Below, one piece after another: positions 7,318 through 16,329 of a stretch of 64,000 nt of DNA. Location: contig NZ_JNXE01000014.1 in the NCBI RefSeq assembly GCF_000716605.1, positions 1 through 64,000 of the forward strand, read 5' to 3'. Each line of letters opens with the position of its first letter. The first letter of the stretch is position 1. The DNA comes from Streptomyces sp. NRRL F-525 (GTDB lineage: Bacteria > Actinomycetota > Actinomycetes > Streptomycetales > Streptomycetaceae). A program made the position numbers and the translations under genes. The notes beneath the pieces were generated by a model. The model was not told where the DNA came from, ran no database searches, and saw nothing but the letters and a program-made list of their open reading frames with translations.

Positions 7318-8445
7318 ATGACTGTCGGCACGAGCAGCGCGCCGGGAGCACGGGGTGTGCCCCGGCCGTCCGAGGCCCGGCACGACGACCTCGGCATCGA
7401 TCCCGACGAGCTGGCCGACGGTCTCGTGATCGCCGATGAGCACGGGCATGTCGTCTGCTTCAACGCCGCCGCCGAGCGCATCACCTCCCTCGCCGCCTCC
7501 GACGCCCTTGGGCAGCGGTTGGAGAAGGCCCTTCCGTTAGAGGACCTGGAGGGTCGCCGGTGGTGGCAACTGACCGATCCGTATGGCGGGTTGGCCATCC
7601 GGGTGCGGCAGCCCGAGCGGAACTTGCTGTTGCCGGGCGGGCATGAGGTTCTTGTCACCGCGCGTTACGTCCGTACCGAGCCTCTCGGGCCTGTTCGGCG
7701 GGTTGTCGTCTCCCTTCGTGACACCGAGGCCCGGCGTCGTACCGAGCGCAGTCACGCCGAGCTGATCGCCACCGTCGCGCACGAGCTGCGTTCTCCGCTC
7801 ACCTCCGTCAAGGGGTTCACCGCGACCCTGCTCGCCAAGTGGGAACGTTTCACCGACGACCAGAAGCGGCTGATGCTGGAGACCGTCGACGCCGACGCCA
7901 ACCGCGTCACCCGGCTCATCGCCGAGCTGCTCGACATCTCCCGCATCGACTCGGGGCGGCTGGAGCTGCGCCGCCAGCCCGTCGACATGGGGGCGGCCGT
8001 CGGCCGTCACATCCAGGCGTACGTCGCCGCGGGGCAGACCGCCGACCGGTTCCTGCTCCGGGTGGAACAGCCGCTGCCCGATCTGTGGGCCGACCCCGAC
8101 AAGGTCGACCAGGTGCTGAGCAACCTGCTGGAAAATGCGGTGCGCCACGGCGAGGGAACCGTCACCATCGACGTCACGGCCTCCGCGTCCCCGCGCGAGG
8201 GCGAGGAGACCGGCACCTCGGTGACGGTGAGCGACGAAGGCCCAGGCATCCCGGAGGAGTCCATGAACCGCGTGTTCACCCGCTTCTGGCGGGGCAGCAA
8301 GCGCGGCGGCACCGGCCTCGGGCTGTACATCGTCAAGGGCATCGTCGAAGCCCACGGCGGCACCATCACGGTCGGCCGCGCCCCGGGTGGCGGCGCCGAG
8401 TTCCGATTTACGTTGCCCGTGGGCACCCCGGCGTATCTGCAGTAG
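7318..8445 (+). CDS. Orphan PAS-domain histidine kinase, soluble
   Basis: 375 residues with no transmembrane segment, so a cytoplasmic sensor. A PAS domain lies at about residues 30-135 (ADGLVIADEHGHVVCFNAAAE). A HisKA domain follows with the phosphoacceptor His155 in VAHELRSPLTSVKGF, then an HATPase domain with the N box NLLENAVRHG, G1 DEGPGIP and G2 GTGLGLYIVKGIVEAHGG. No response regulator gene lies nearby, so the partner is encoded elsewhere. It lies between the SpoU gene and pheS, all in one direction. The ligand is unknown; the PAS domain points to a small-molecule or redox signal. Confidence 0.92.
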   Translation: MTVGTSSAPGARGVPRPSEARHDDLGIDPDELADGLVIADEHGHVVCFNAAAERITSLAASDALGQRLEKALPLEDLEGRRWWQLTDPYGGLAIRVRQPERNLLLPGGHEVLVTARYVRTEPLGPVRRVVVSLRDTEARRRTERSHAELIATVAHELRSPLTSVKGFTATLLAKWERFTDDQKRLMLETVDADANRVTRLIAELLDISRIDSGRLELRRQPVDMGAAVGRHIQAYVAAGQTADRFLLRVEQPLPDLWADPDKVDQVLSNLLENAVRHGEGTVTIDVTASASPREGEETGTSVTVSDEGPGIPEESMNRVFTRFWRGSKRGGTGLGLYIVKGIVEAHGGTITVGRAPGGGAEFRFTLPVGTPAYLQ

Positions 8446-8501
8446 CCCTGCAGCAGTCGCCGACGAGGGCCCACGGGCGAGGTCACCTGCCTCACCCCCG
8501 T

Positions 8502-8579
8502 TAGACTCGGCCTTTGGCACCTTTGCGTCCCCGTTTCAGGGACGACGACGCGTCCCCCGAGTCGAGTCGGGACGGGGAC
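8502..8579 (+). promoter_or_regulatory. pheST leader with alternating complementary segments
   Basis: A TAGACT -10-like box is at 8502-8507. Downstream come four alternating segments: CGTCCC (8526-8531), GGGACG (8539-8544), CGTCCC (8551-8556) and GGGACG (8569-8574). They permit 1:2 plus 3:4 pairing or the exclusive 2:3 pairing, the classic layout of an attenuator. Three TTT Phe codons (rare in this genome) occur at 8514-8536 in the pheS frame. I see no leader start codon in that frame and no T-run, so ribosome-mediated control is only a hypothesis. Confidence 0.35.
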
Positions 8580-8611
8580 CATCCGCCAGCCAACCGGAAG
8601 CACGGGAAGAG

Positions 8612-9739
8612 ATGTCGGCACCGAATAAGTCGTACGACCCTGTAGAGGTCGAGGCCTTGAAACCGGAAGAGATCGAGCGCATGCGGGACGAGGCGCTCGC
8701 CGCCTTCGCCGCCGCCGGTGACCTCGACGCGCTCCAGGAGGCCAAGGTCGCCCACACCGGCGGCACCTCGCCCCTCGCCCTCGCCAACCGCGAGATCGGC
8801 GCGCTGCCCCCGCAGGCCAAGGCCGCGGCCGGCAAGCTCGTCGGCCAGGCCCGGGGCGCGGTGAACAAGGCCCTCGCCGCCCGCCAGGCCGAGCTGGAGG
8901 CCGACCGCGACGCCCGCGTCCTGGTCGAAGAGGCGGTGGACGTCACGCTGCCGTACGACCGCGTCCCGGCCGGCGCCCGGCACCCGCTCACCACGTTCAT
9001 GGAGCGCGTCGCCGACGTCTTCGTGTCCATGGGGTACGAGATCGCCGAGGGCCCCGAGGTCGAGGCGGAGTGGTTCAACTTCGACGCGCTCAACTTCACC
9101 CCGGACCACCCGGCCCGGCAGATGCAGGACACCTTCTTCGTCCAGGGCCCCGAGGGGACCGAGGGCGACGAGTCCGGTGTCGTGCTGCGGACGCACACCT
9201 CGCCGGTGCAGGCCCGCGCCATGCTGGACCGTGAGCCGCCGGTCTACATCGTGTGCCCCGGCCGCGTGTACCGCACGGACGAGCTGGACGCCACGCACAC
9301 CCCGGTCTTCCACCAGATCGAGCTCCTCGCCATCGACGAGGGCCTGACCATGGCCGACCTCAAGGGCACCCTCGACCACATGGTCCAGTCGCTCTTCGGC
9401 GCGGAGATGAAGACCCGGCTGCGGCCGAACTACTTCCCCTTCACCGAGCCGTCCGCCGAGATGGACATGCTCTGCTACGTCTGCAAGGGCGAGTCCGTCG
9501 GCAACCCCGACCGCCCCTGCCGTACCTGCTCCTCCGAGGGCTGGATCGAGCTGGGCGGCTGCGGCATGGTCAACCCGCGCGTGCTCGTCGCCTGTGGTGT
9601 GGACCCGGAGAAGTACAGCGGATTCGCGTTCGGGTTCGGCATCGAGCGGATGCTGATGTTCCGCCACAACGTCGAAGACATGCGAGACATCGTCGAGGGC
9701 GACGTCCGGTTCACCCGGCCGTTCGGGATGGAGATCTGA
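8612..9739 (+). CDS. pheS: Phenylalanyl-tRNA synthetase alpha subunit
   Basis: 375 residues from ATG 8612 ([17 protein letters not shown]), the usual length for PheS. The N-terminal coiled coil (about 15-95) binds tRNA. The class II core carries motif 2 around [19 protein letters not shown] and motif 3 in [20 protein letters not shown]. Phe-recognition elements are also present, such as [10 protein letters not shown] small zinc-ribbon-like CYVCKGE...CRTC segment is present, as in other actinobacterial PheS. It forms an alpha2beta2 enzyme with PheT, whose ATG overlaps this stop. The long upstream reading frame is discarded because it overlaps the kinase gene. Confidence 0.97.
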   Translation: MSAPNKSYDPVEVEALKPEEIERMRDEALAAFAAAGDLDALQEAKVAHTGGTSPLALANREIGALPPQAKAAAGKLVGQARGAVNKALAARQAELEADRDARVLVEEAVDVTLPYDRVPAGARHPLTTFMERVADVFVSMGYEIAEGPEVEAEWFNFDALNFTPDHPARQMQDTFFVQGPEGTEGDESGVVLRTHTSPVQARAMLDREPPVYIVCPGRVYRTDELDATHTPVFHQIELLAIDEGLTMADLKGTLDHMVQSLFGAEMKTRLRPNYFPFTEPSAEMDMLCYVCKGESVGNPDRPCRTCSSEGWIELGGCGMVNPRVLVACGVDPEKYSGFAFGFGIERMLMFRHNVEDMRDIVEGDVRFTRPFGMEI

Positions 9740-12243
9740 TGCGCGTCCCGCTTTCTTGGCTGCGGGAGTACGTCGACCTGCCGGCGACGGAGACCGGCCG
9801 AGACGTCCAGGCCAAGCTCATTTCCGTAGGCCTTGAGGTAGAGACTGTCGAGCAGTTGGGCGACGGCCTCAAGGGCCCGCTCGTCGTCGGCAAGGTCCTC
9901 ACCATCGAGGAGCTGGAGGGCTTCAAGAAGCCCATCCGCTTCTGCACGGTCGACGTCGGTCAGGCCAACGGCACCGGTGAGCCCCAGGAGATCGTCTGCG
10001 GCGCCCGCAACTTCGCCGTCGGCGACAAGGTCGTCGTGGTCCTCCCCGGCGCGGTCCTGCCGGGCGACTTCGCGATCGCCGCGCGCAAGACGTACGGCAA
10101 GACCTCACACGGCATGATCTGCTCCGGCGACGAGCTGGGCATGGGCGACGACGGCTCGCACGGCATCATCGTGCTGCCGCCCGAGCACGAGGTCGGCACC
10201 GACGCGATCGAGCTGCTCCAGCTCGTCGACGAGGTCCTCGACATCGCCGTCACGCCCGACCGCGGCTACGCCCTGTCGATCCGCGGCGTCGCCCGCGAGA
10301 CCGCCACCGCGTACGGCCTCCCGCTGCGCGACCCGGCGCTCCTGGACGTCCCGCAGCCGAACGCCTTCGGCTACCCGGTCCAGGTCTCCGACCCGATGGG
10401 CTGCGACCGCTTCACCGCCCGCACGGTCACCGGCCTCGACCCCGACGCCCGCTCCCCGCTCTGGCTCACGCGCCGCCTCCAGAAGGCGGGCATGCGCCCG
10501 ATCTCGCTCGCCGTCGACATCACCAACTACGTGATGCTGGAGCTGGGCCAGCCCCTGCACGCCTACGACCGTTCCCGCGTCCAGGGTCCGATCGGCGTGC
10601 GCCGGGCCACGCAGGGCGAGAAGCTCACCACCCTCGACGGCGCCAAGCGCACGCTGGACGCCGAGGACCTGGTGATCACCGACGACCGGGGCCCCATCGG
10701 CCTCGCGGGCGTCATGGGCGGTGCCAACACGGAGATCGACGACACCGAGGGCACCACCACCGAGGTCGTCGTCGAGGCCGCGCACTTCGACGCGCTCTCC
10801 ATCTCGCGTACGGCCCGCCGCCACAAGCTGGCCTCCGAGGCGTCCAAGCGCTTCGAGCGCGGAGTCGACCCGCAGGCCGCGTCGGCCGCCGCCCAGCGCA
10901 CGGTGGACCTCCTGGTCCTCCTCGCGGGCGGCACGGCGGACGCGGGCGTCACCGAGGTCATCGCGCCCTCGGCCCCGCACACCATCACCATCCCGGCGGA
11001 CCACCCGGACAAGGTCGCGGGTGTCGAGTACGGCCGCGAGACCGTCGTACGGCGTCTCCAGGAGGTCGGCTGCGACGTGTACGGGCAGGACGAGCTGATC
11101 GTCACCGTCCCGTCCTGGCGCCCCGACCTCACCGACCCGAACGACCTGGCCGAAGAGGTCATCCGCCTGGAGGGCTACGAGAACCTGCCCTCCACGCTCC
11201 CCAAGCCCCCCGCGGGCCGGGGCCTAACCGACCGCCAGCGCCTCCACCGCCGGATCGGCCGCGCGCTGGCCGGTGCCGGTTACGTCGAGGCGCCGAACTA
11301 CCCCTTCATCGGCGAGCACGTCTTCGACCAGTTCGGCCTGACCGCCGACGACCCGAACCGCAAGGTCGTCAAGCTGGTCAACCCGCTCTCGGACGAGGAG
11401 CCGGCGCTTCGTACGACGCTGCTGCCGGGGCTGCTGGGTGCCTTGCGGCGCAATGACGGTCGGGGCTCGCATGATCTCGCGCTGTTCGAGACCGGGCTGG
11501 TCTTCCACCCGCGTGAAGAGCTGAAGATCGCGGTACGGCTGCCTGTCGACCGGCGTCCCACCGACGAGGAGATCGCTTCTCTCACCGAGGCGCTGCCCGT
11601 TCAGCCTCGGCATGCCGCCGTCGTCCTCGCGGGCGCGCGTGAGCAGGCCGGGTGGTGGGGCAAGGGGCGGCCGTCCGACTGGGCCGACGCGGTCGAGGCG
11701 GCGCGGGTGCTGGCGCGTGAGGCCGGGACCGAACTCCTTGTGCGGGGTGGGCAGTACGGGCCCTGGCATCCGGGGCGGTGTGCGGAACTCGCCGTTGTCG
11801 TCGAGGGTGTTGAGCAAGTCATCGGGTACGCGGGGGAGTTGCACCCGGGTGTGCTGAAGACGCTGGGGTTGCCTGCGCGTACCAGTGCGATGGAACTCGA
11901 CCTGGATGTCCTTGAGTTGGCGTCTTCGGGGGTTCCCAAGGGGCCGAAGATCTCTACGTTCCCTGTTGCTACGCAGGATGTCGCGCTCGTTGTTGATGTG
12001 GCTGTGCCGCATGCGGGGGTTGAGGCTGCGTTGCGTGAAGGGGCGGGTGAGCTGCTGGAGTCGATCCGGTTGTTCGACGTCTATGAGAATGCTGCGCAGT
12101 TGGGCGAGGGCAAGAAGTCGCTGGCGTATGCGTTGCGGTTCCGGGCGGCTGATCGGACGTTGACTGTCGATGAGGCGTCGGCGGCTCGGGATGCGGCGGT
12201 CGCGTTGGCTGGAGAGCGGGTCGGGGCCGTGCTTCGCGGCTAA
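9739..12243 (+). CDS. pheT: Phenylalanyl-tRNA synthetase beta subunit
   Basis: 834 residues, starting at the ATG that overlaps the pheS stop (9737-9741). Domains in order are: N-terminal region [17 protein letters not shown], tRNA-binding/OB fold (about 40-155, [24 protein letters not shown]), B3/B4 editing domain, B5 DNA-binding-like domain, the catalytic-like core, and the C-terminal anticodon-binding FDX-ACB domain ([16 protein letters not shown]). The editing domain hydrolyses Tyr-tRNA(Phe). Codon use shifts in the last 300 codons toward T- and G-ending codons, a drift visible by eye. Confidence 0.97.
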   Translation: MRVPLSWLREYVDLPATETGRDVQAKLISVGLEVETVEQLGDGLKGPLVVGKVLTIEELEGFKKPIRFCTVDVGQANGTGEPQEIVCGARNFAVGDKVVVVLPGAVLPGDFAIAARKTYGKTSHGMICSGDELGMGDDGSHGIIVLPPEHEVGTDAIELLQLVDEVLDIAVTPDRGYALSIRGVARETATAYGLPLRDPALLDVPQPNAFGYPVQVSDPMGCDRFTARTVTGLDPDARSPLWLTRRLQKAGMRPISLAVDITNYVMLELGQPLHAYDRSRVQGPIGVRRATQGEKLTTLDGAKRTLDAEDLVITDDRGPIGLAGVMGGANTEIDDTEGTTTEVVVEAAHFDALSISRTARRHKLASEASKRFERGVDPQAASAAAQRTVDLLVLLAGGTADAGVTEVIAPSAPHTITIPADHPDKVAGVEYGRETVVRRLQEVGCDVYGQDELIVTVPSWRPDLTDPNDLAEEVIRLEGYENLPSTLPKPPAGRGLTDRQRLHRRIGRALAGAGYVEAPNYPFIGEHVFDQFGLTADDPNRKVVKLVNPLSDEEPALRTTLLPGLLGALRRNDGRGSHDLALFETGLVFHPREELKIAVRLPVDRRPTDEEIASLTEALPVQPRHAAVVLAGAREQAGWWGKGRPSDWADAVEAARVLAREAGTELLVRGGQYGPWHPGRCAELAVVVEGVEQVIGYAGELHPGVLKTLGLPARTSAMELDLDVLELASSGVPKGPKISTFPVATQDVALVVDVAVPHAGVEAALREGAGELLESIRLFDVYENAAQLGEGKKSLAYALRFRAADRTLTVDEASAARDAAVALAGERVGAVLRG

Positions 12244-12271
12244 GGGGTGGGGAGCTGTTGTTGTTTGCCGG

Positions 12272-12317
12272 CTGCGGGCTCGTTGTGGCTGGTCGCGCAG
12301 TTCCCCGCGCCCCTTAA
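12272..12317 (-). repeat. Dispersed intergenic repeat, copy B
   Basis: Minus-strand copy with the perfect core complementary to 12294-12313 and the conserved flank ACCAGCCACAACGAGCCCGC. It lies 50 nt after the pheT stop. Confidence 0.85.
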
Positions 12318-12504
12318 CGGCACCCCCGTCGGCCTGTGTTTGAGGTCCCACCTGCATAAATGCGGGTGTCTCAGGTCGGCTCACTCGTTCGGGTGAGAAG
12401 TCTGGGTGATGTGGCCCGATCGGGGCATGTGGTCGACAGAATCGGACCGGCCTTTCGGGGTCGGTCCGATTGCGCTGTCGGGGCCTATTTGGGGGGCCAC
12501 AGGC

Positions 12505-13635
12505 ATGATCCGCATCAAGGCTGGGGTGCCCCGCAGGACGCGCCCGAGGACGCGTGCTCGCCGTCCGCTGCGCAGGGCGCTCGCCCTGGGGCTGCCCACG
12601 GTCTGGGGCGCCATAGCGATCACCTACAAACTCACCTGCCCGCTCGCCCAGCAGAACAGCCTGGGCGCACGCATCGTCACCAGCGCGGTGTTCTTCGCGG
12701 TCGGCACCGGACTCATCGTCCAGGTCCGCCGTTCCCTGCTCCGCGAACTCCGGCAGATCCGCCAGATCGCCGGTGCCGCGCAGAACGCCCTGCTGCGGCC
12801 ACTCCCACCCCGCCTCGACGGGCTGAACATCGCCGCCGCCCAACTGTCCGCGGAGCGCGGTGCGGTGGTCGGCGGTGACCTGTACGAGGTGATCGCCACC
12901 GAGCACGGCGTCCGGGTCGTGATGGGCGACGTCCGCGGCCACGGCATCTCCGCGATCGGCACGGTCGCCGCCGTCCTCGGCAGTTTCCGCGAGGCCGCCC
13001 ACGACGAACCCGATCTCGAAGGTGTCCTACGACGACTGGAGCGGGCCCTCGCCCGCCACCTCCGCGAACGCGCCCGCGCGGAACACCCCGCCTCGGGCGG
13101 CCTCGACCCCGACAGCCCGGTCGCCGAGGAGTTCGTCACCGTACTGCTGCTGGAGATTGGGAGGGACGGGGAGGTGCGGGGGCTGAACTGCGGTCATCCG
13201 TGGCCGTATTTGTTGAGTGGGGCGAATGTCGAACCACTTGCCCGCGCCGATCCCCTTCCGCCCCTCGGCCCGTTCCCGCTGCCGACCGAGCTGCCGTTCG
13301 TCTGCTGTGGCCAACTCCTTCCGGGTGAGGCCCTGTTCCTCTACACGGACGGAGCGGAGGACGCCCGTGACACGAGGGGCCGCTTCTTCCCGCTGAGGGA
13401 TGCGTTGACCGCCGCTGTGGCCCAACATCCGCTCCCCGTACCCCAGTCGGTTCTGGGTTCGGTCTTCACGGCGTTGCTCCGCCACGCGGGCGGCACCCCG
13501 ACAGATGACGTGGCGATACTCATCCTGCGCAACGATCGCAGGCCCACTCCCACCCCCTCAGGGGCGCGGGGAACTGCGCGACAAGCCACGACGGCGCAGC
13601 ACCCGACCAACTACCCACAACACAACGGCGTTTAG
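12505..13635 (+). CDS. SpoIIE-type PP2C protein phosphatase, membrane-bound
   Basis: 376 residues from ATG 12505; an in-frame ATG at 12406 would add 33 residues. Two membrane segments (about residues 25-45 and 53-72) precede a cytoplasmic PP2C/SpoIIE domain with metal-binding aspartates in AVVGGDLYEV, VVMGDVRGHG and TDDVAILILRND. Such phosphatases act on anti-sigma-factor antagonists or other regulators in Streptomyces. Two features are odd. The catalytic domain ends near residue 346, and the final 30 residues (GARGTARQATTAQHP and on) are encoded by a copy of the dispersed repeat, so the original stop seems lost. An adjacent anti-sigma or kinase gene is not visible. Confidence 0.85.
   Translation: MIRIKAGVPRRTRPRTRARRPLRRALALGLPTVWGAIAITYKLTCPLAQQNSLGARIVTSAVFFAVGTGLIVQVRRSLLRELRQIRQIAGAAQNALLRPLPPRLDGLNIAAAQLSAERGAVVGGDLYEVIATEHGVRVVMGDVRGHGISAIGTVAAVLGSFREAAHDEPDLEGVLRRLERALARHLRERARAEHPASGGLDPDSPVAEEFVTVLLLEIGRDGEVRGLNCGHPWPYLLSGANVEPLARADPLPPLGPFPLPTELPFVCCGQLLPGEALFLYTDGAEDARDTRGRFFPLRDALTAAVAQHPLPVPQSVLGSVFTALLRHAGGTPTDDVAILILRNDRRPTPTPSGARGTARQATTAQHPTNYPQHNGV
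13556..13603 (+). repeat. Dispersed intergenic repeat, copy C (inside a coding tail)
   Basis: Plus-strand copy with its core at 13561-13580, followed by ACAAGCCACGACGGCGCAGC. Unlike the other copies it lies before the stop codon of the upstream gene and is translated as part of the phosphatase C-terminus. Confidence 0.85.
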
Positions 13636-13783
13636 TCGCACTGTTCCGAACCCCACCGCAAAGCCAGGCCGCCGCACTTACGAGGGGGAGCCGGCGGCCC
13701 GGCCGGCCTCTTGCGAGGCAATCCAGTCAACCGGTTCGGAACTCTCCGCAACAGCGCGCACACACCACGGATTCGCGCACTCC

Positions 13784-13818
13784 GTTCACACCCGGTGTGA
13801 ACCGAACCGCACTACTCT
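13784..13818 (+). promoter_or_regulatory. Perfect palindromic operator overlapping the -35 region of the NsdA-like gene
   Basis: GTTCACACC-C-GGTGTGAAC (13784-13802) is a 9-bp perfect inverted repeat around one base. A TACTCT -10-like box follows at 13813-13818, so the palindrome covers the -35 region, a repressor geometry. It lies 46 nt before the ATG of the regulator gene at 13848, so autoregulation is a natural hypothesis. Confidence 0.55.
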
Positions 13819-13847
13819 GTCCGCACCGAGTCACCGGGGGGCCTCCC

Positions 13848-15188
13848 ATGCAGCCCAACACACTCCTCGACGCGATCCTGGACGAGGCGGGAATCTCGCA
13901 CGCGGGACTCGCCGCCCACGTGAACCAGGCCGGACGGGCCCGAGGGCTCGCGCTACGGTACGAACACACCGCCGTGGCAAGGTGGTTGAAGGGTCAGCGG
14001 CCACGGGGGCAGGTCCCGGACCTGATCTGTGAGGTGCTCGCGACCCGCCTCCACAGACCCGTGACCCTCGACGACATCGGCCTCGGCGTACCGGGCGAAC
14101 CGTCCACCCCGCACGGCACCTCCCTCTCCGGCTTCGTCGAACGGGCCACCGCCCTGTGGCGCTCCGACGAACAGCAGCGCCCGCACATCCTCGGCGCCCC
14201 CGCGGTCACCGGCACCCCCGCCGTGATGCCCGTATGGGAGTGGGAGAACCCGCCCGACGACGTCGACGTCTCGCGCGGCGGCCGGCACCGGGTGAGCATG
14301 GCCGACATCGAGATGCTGCGCGCGGCCCGAGCCCACTACGAGCAGATGTACCGCAAGGCCGGCGGCGTCGCGACCCGCACCCGCATCGTCGGCTTCCTCA
14401 ACTCCGAGACCGCACCCCTGCTGCGCGGCAGCTACACCGACGCCACCGGCCGCCAACTGCACCGCGCCACCGGCGGGTTGGTGGCCATCGCGGGCATCTG
14501 CGCCTACGACTCCGACGCGCACGGACTCGCTCAGCGTTATTTCCATCAGGCGCTGCGGCTCGCAAAAGCCAGCAATGACCGGGGACTTGGTGCCTACGTC
14601 ATCGCGCTGCTGGTCAACCAGTCTTTGTTCATGCGGGAGTTCCGCCAGGCCGTCGCCTTCGCGGAGGCCGCGCTGCGGGCGGCGGGACGGCAGATCACCC
14701 CGGCGCTCGCCTCCGACCTGTACGCGATGCAGGCGAAGGCGTACGCGCACCTCGGCGACGGCACGAGCGCCCTGTCCTGCATCCGGCGTGCCGAGCAGGC
14801 CGCCGAACGCATCCGGCGCGGATACGAACCCGACGAGACCGGCTATGTCCAGCCGGGCCTGGTCAACGTCCAGGTGGCGGAGGCGCTGCTCAGCCTCGGC
14901 GATCTGACGGCGGCCGGGGAACACGCCCACGCGGCCGTGGACACTCCGGCGCACGACCGGGGCCGGGTGCACCGGCTGGCCATGCTCAGCCAGATCGAAC
15001 TGCGCCAGGGAAACGCCGACAAAGCGGTGGCCACGGCGGTGCAGATGGCCGAGCAGGCACGGGGGATGGAGTCCCAGCGGCTGCGCGACAGACTCCGCGC
15101 GGTCCGCGAGTACCTGGTGCGCAGCGACTGCGCGGGTACCACCGAGGCGGCCGAACTCATCGACGGGGCACTGCGCGTACCGCTGTAG
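13848..15188 (+). CDS. NsdA-like regulatory protein (HTH-like plus TPR-like repeats)
   Basis: 446 residues from ATG 13848. The N-terminal segment (about 1-60, LLDAILDEAGISHAGLAAHVN ... AVARWLKGQRPRG) looks like a helix-turn-helix of the XRE/NsdA type. The rest is helical with tetratricopeptide-like repeats (about 190-430). NsdA family members in Streptomyces are negative regulators of development and antibiotic production; this is a paralogue-level assignment by pattern. A perfect palindrome overlaps its probable promoter. The short spacing to the NUDIX gene downstream (82 bp) could allow cotranscription. Confidence 0.72.
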   Translation: MQPNTLLDAILDEAGISHAGLAAHVNQAGRARGLALRYEHTAVARWLKGQRPRGQVPDLICEVLATRLHRPVTLDDIGLGVPGEPSTPHGTSLSGFVERATALWRSDEQQRPHILGAPAVTGTPAVMPVWEWENPPDDVDVSRGGRHRVSMADIEMLRAARAHYEQMYRKAGGVATRTRIVGFLNSETAPLLRGSYTDATGRQLHRATGGLVAIAGICAYDSDAHGLAQRYFHQALRLAKASNDRGLGAYVIALLVNQSLFMREFRQAVAFAEAALRAAGRQITPALASDLYAMQAKAYAHLGDGTSALSCIRRAEQAAERIRRGYEPDETGYVQPGLVNVQVAEALLSLGDLTAAGEHAHAAVDTPAHDRGRVHRLAMLSQIELRQGNADKAVATAVQMAEQARGMESQRLRDRLRAVREYLVRSDCAGTTEAAELIDGALRVPL

Positions 15189-15270
15189 AGAGCGCCCGGG
15201 AGAGCGCCGTAGACCACACCACAGTCCCTGCTGCGATATTGCCACTTACTCGACGGAAGGTGGCAGAACC

Positions 15271-15804
15271 GTGCAGTGGACGAAACAGAACGAACAAACT
15301 GTGTACTCAAACCGCTGGTTCAGCGTCAATCTCGCGGATGTCGAACTACCCGACGGCCGACACCTCGACCACTTCCTCATACGGCTGCGCCCGGTGGCCG
15401 TGGCGACGGTGGTCAACGAGGCGAACGAAGTTCTCCTGCTCTGGCGGCACCGTTTCATCACCGACAGCTGGGGGTGGGAGCTCGCGGCCGGCGTCGTCGA
15501 GGACGGCGAGGACATCGCGCGGGCGGCCGCCAGGGAACTGGAGGAAGAGACCGGCTGGCGGCCGGGGCCCCTGCACCACCTGATGAGCGTGGAGCCGTCC
15601 AACGGGCTCACGGACGCCCGGCACCACATCTACTGGGCCGACGAGGGCGAGTACACCGGACACCCCGTGGACGACTTCGAGTCGGACCGCCGGGAATGGG
15701 TACCACTCAAACTCGTACCCGACATGGTCGCCCGCGGGGAGGTCCCGGCCGCCAATATGGCGGCCGCGTTAATGCTGTTGCACCACCTGAGGGGCGCCCC
15801 GTAG
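15271..15804 (+). CDS. NUDIX hydrolase
   Basis: 177 residues from GTG 15271, with GGAAGG 9 nt upstream. The complete Nudix box GX5EX7REUXEEXGU is visible (GVVEDGEDIARAAARELEEE then TGW), so metal-dependent hydrolysis of a nucleoside diphosphate-X substrate is expected. The general layout, with residues FLIRLRPVAVATVVNEANEVLLLWRHR before the box, is like ADP-sugar pyrophosphatases. The substrate cannot be called. The ribosome-binding site lies at the edge of a short inverted repeat (TGCCAC 15240-15245, GTGGCA 15259-15264), which could limit initiation. Its stop codon abuts repeat copy D. Confidence 0.9.
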   Translation: MQWTKQNEQTVYSNRWFSVNLADVELPDGRHLDHFLIRLRPVAVATVVNEANEVLLLWRHRFITDSWGWELAAGVVEDGEDIARAAARELEEETGWRPGPLHHLMSVEPSNGLTDARHHIYWADEGEYTGHPVDDFESDRREWVPLKLVPDMVARGEVPAANMAAALMLLHHLRGAP

Positions 15805-15852
15805 GGGCGCGGGGAACTGCGCGACCAGCCACGACGAACCCGCAGCCAACCG
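15803..15852 (+). repeat. Dispersed intergenic repeat, copy D
   Basis: The core at 15804-15823 begins on the last base of the NUDIX stop codon, followed by ACCAGCCACGACGAACCCGC. The 5' side adds GGGGCGCCCC-GTA-GGGGCGC, so this copy can form a longer hairpin. Confidence 0.85.
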
Positions 15853-15867
15853 ACCGCCCTTCGGGCT

Positions 15868-16125
15868 CTAGCGTCCCAAGGCCTGCCAGATAGTCACGAC
15901 AAGCGCACCCACGGCGGTCATGGCCGCAATAGCCGGCAGCGGCCACCGCGTGTGCTCCAGTGCAACGATTCGCGCGCTCAGATCGTCCAGTTCCTTGTCC
16001 GTCTCCTCGGTGCGATGACTGAGCAGGGCCAGCCCACCCTCGACACGCGCGTACGCGACGTCGAGGCGGCGGCGTAACTCTGCGAGTTCTCCATGGACCA
16101 CGGGATGCTCGGGGTCGGCGGTCAC
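15868..16125 (-). CDS. Small coiled-coil protein with C-terminal membrane anchor
   Basis: 85 residues from a GTG preceded by GAAAGGAGCGGACCC on the minus strand, a strong ribosome-binding site; longer in-frame starts lack one and run into low-complexity sequence. Residues 10-58 form charged heptads (ELAELRRRLDVAYARVEGGL, KELDDLSARIVALE), and residues 63-82 form a transmembrane helix at the extreme C-terminus. The layout is that of a tail-anchored or holin-like helper protein; I do not recognise a named family. It stands alone between the NUDIX gene and the terminator at 16255. Confidence 0.65.
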   Translation of the reverse strand: MTADPEHPVVHGELAELRRRLDVAYARVEGGLALLSHRTEETDKELDDLSARIVALEHTRWPLPAIAAMTAVGALVVTIWQALGR

Positions 16126-16254
16126 GGGTCCGCTCCTTTCCGTAGTCGGAACATCCCTTGCATGCGCATGAAGAGTCAACTCGCCTGGTGGACACCGGGG
16201 GAGAGTGTGCGAGCGGCATATGCGGGCCCGGCGCGCACACGGTGTGTGAATGGC

Positions 16255-16288
16255 GCGGGCCCGGCACTCCGAAGAGTGCCGGGCCCGC
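16255..16288 (-). terminator. Terminator after the 3-hydroxyacyl-CoA dehydrogenase gene
   Basis: A 15-bp perfect stem (GCGGGCCCGGCACTC and its complement) around a CGAA tetraloop. It lies 42 bp beyond the stop of the minus-strand gene at 16330, in front of the start of the small gene at 16125. It would work in both directions. Confidence 0.8.
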
Positions 16289-16329
16289 AACCGCCAAAGT
16301 ATTACGGTGAGTTGCCGCGAGGGAAGTGC

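Noticed and set aside
11224..13002. Minus-strand 592-codon open frame opposite pheT and the phosphatase gene
   Set aside because: Antisense shadow of well-supported genes; no domain is recognisable and codon bias is inverted.
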